Source: RGIG9041 sp045541455
GTDB lineage: Bacteria; Bacillota; Clostridia; Oscillospirales; QAKW01
Direction: 5' to 3'
Length of the DNA: 60,914 nt
Assembly (NCBI GenBank): GCA_045541455.1
Contig: JAZQJA010000049.1
Span: 1 to 60,914 of the forward strand
Both the position numbers and the translations under genes were made by a program. How positions within the stretch are numbered: position 1 is the stretch's first letter; each line of letters opens with the position of its first letter. Positions 60,704 through 60,914 of this stretch are shown here, one piece after another. Under the pieces are notes generated by a model. That model was not told the DNA's origin, made no database searches, and saw nothing but the letters and a program-made list of their open reading frames with translations.

Positions 60704-60742
60704 AAAGGAGCTGTAAAAACCGATTTTTTACAGCTCCTTTTT
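60704..60742 (+). terminator. Terminator with CTGTAAAAA apical stem
   Basis: AAAGGAGCTGTAAAAA and TTTTTTACAGCTCCTTT pair around CCGA; it shares its apical sequence with hairpins at 25292 and 43096. Confidence 0.88.
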
Positions 60743-60762
60743 TATTTGTTGCAATTCTTTAA

Positions 60763-60914
60763 AACTACCCCTCCGTCACGTCGAGGTAAAGCGCCTATTG
60801 TTCCGTGCTTCATGCACTTCATCACTCCACGATGGCGCTTTCCTCTCCTTATCCCCAAAAAGGTTTCACCTTTTCGGGGTTCCCCATAATCTATCCACCT
60901 CCCCTGACAAGGTG
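60763..60914. repeat. Left part of a dispersed-type repeat, cut by the window end
   Basis: The block begins AACTACCCCTCCGTCAC, holds an AAAGCGCC/GGCGCTTT inverted pair (60788-60795, 60834-60841) and a CCCCAAAAAGGT/ACCTTTTCGGGG hairpin (60853-60879), and ends with CACCTCCCCTGACAAGG. Similar CCTCCCCTGACAAGG-bearing blocks are common intergenic repeats in gut Clostridia in my recollection, which I cannot check here. Base composition is richer in C than the surroundings. No ORF is convincing. Confidence 0.5.

Overview
The window looks like chromosome from a low-GC Gram-positive anaerobe of the class Clostridia, probably an uncultured gut Oscillospirales/Eubacteriales lineage. Supporting this are HPr kinase/phosphorylase, PerR with a reverse-type rubrerythrin, an archaeal-like ProS, a four-cysteine L28, BMP-type nucleoside transport, AGGAGG ribosome binding sites, and several SLH-domain surface proteins that point to an S-layer-like wall. 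I infer the group from gene content; no species can be named.

Layout. 1-330: a short reverse-strand fragment resembling the 5' end of an initiator tRNA, a terminator and a leader. 333-9952: a compact, intact podovirus-like packaging and virion operon (terminases, portal, holin, SLH-tagged M23 endolysin, scaffold, coat, connector, nozzle, coiled-coil structural protein) with no integrase, repressor or replication gene visible. 10027-15629: vitamin B6 kinase with an ECF S-component, an ABC exporter, a YfiH-type enzyme (probably starting at ATT) and an orphan solute-binding lipoprotein. 15680-18741: DUF378, then a membrane/lipoprotein pair, the first with 24 tandem DTPx repeats. 18737-19132: a 396-bp non-coding element with 18-bp terminal inverted repeats and a phased array of small hairpins. 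19177-25293: rpmB, then hprK-glcK-(half EPSP synthase-like)-lipid kinase-aroQ, a peroxiredoxin fold lacking its peroxidatic cysteine, and a DUF3810 protein. 25437-31054: a ClpC-type ATPase, a large LRR/SLH surface protein and a small membrane protein. 31153-33075: perR-rubrerythrin under a PerR box, then a small XRE regulator/operator/structured leader/Cys-rich protein cassette bounded by two nearly identical terminators. 33100-43097: housekeeping and repair genes (phosphoesterase, GNAT, YfbR-like, OGG, HD, ProS, YhaO/YhaN-like). 43149-48707: an xpt plus nucleoside ABC transporter operon on the minus strand. 48854-52333: D-lactate dehydrogenase, a 38-bp perfect palindrome, glycerol kinase and a monoglyceride-lipase-like hydrolase. 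52366-56952: an SGNH esterase and a heterodimeric ABC exporter. 57118-57660: tRNA-Arg(ACG) followed by duplicated tRNA 3' ends, inverted T-arm copies and a second hairpin array. 57813-60914: another SLH surface protein, a DUF559 remnant, a DUF1874-like small protein and a dispersed repeat cut by the window edge.

The most unusual content is non-coding: two independent hairpin arrays with the same architecture (a conserved 7-8 nt linker alternating with hairpins whose stems differ in sequence but stay paired, with linker orientation flipping midway), one bounded by terminal inverted repeats and one next to repeated tRNA 3' ends. I cannot assign these to a named family. Among proteins, the catalytically altered peroxiredoxin and EPSP-synthase relatives, the DUF1874 (AcrIII-1 family)-like protein and the self-contained capsid operon deserve a second look.
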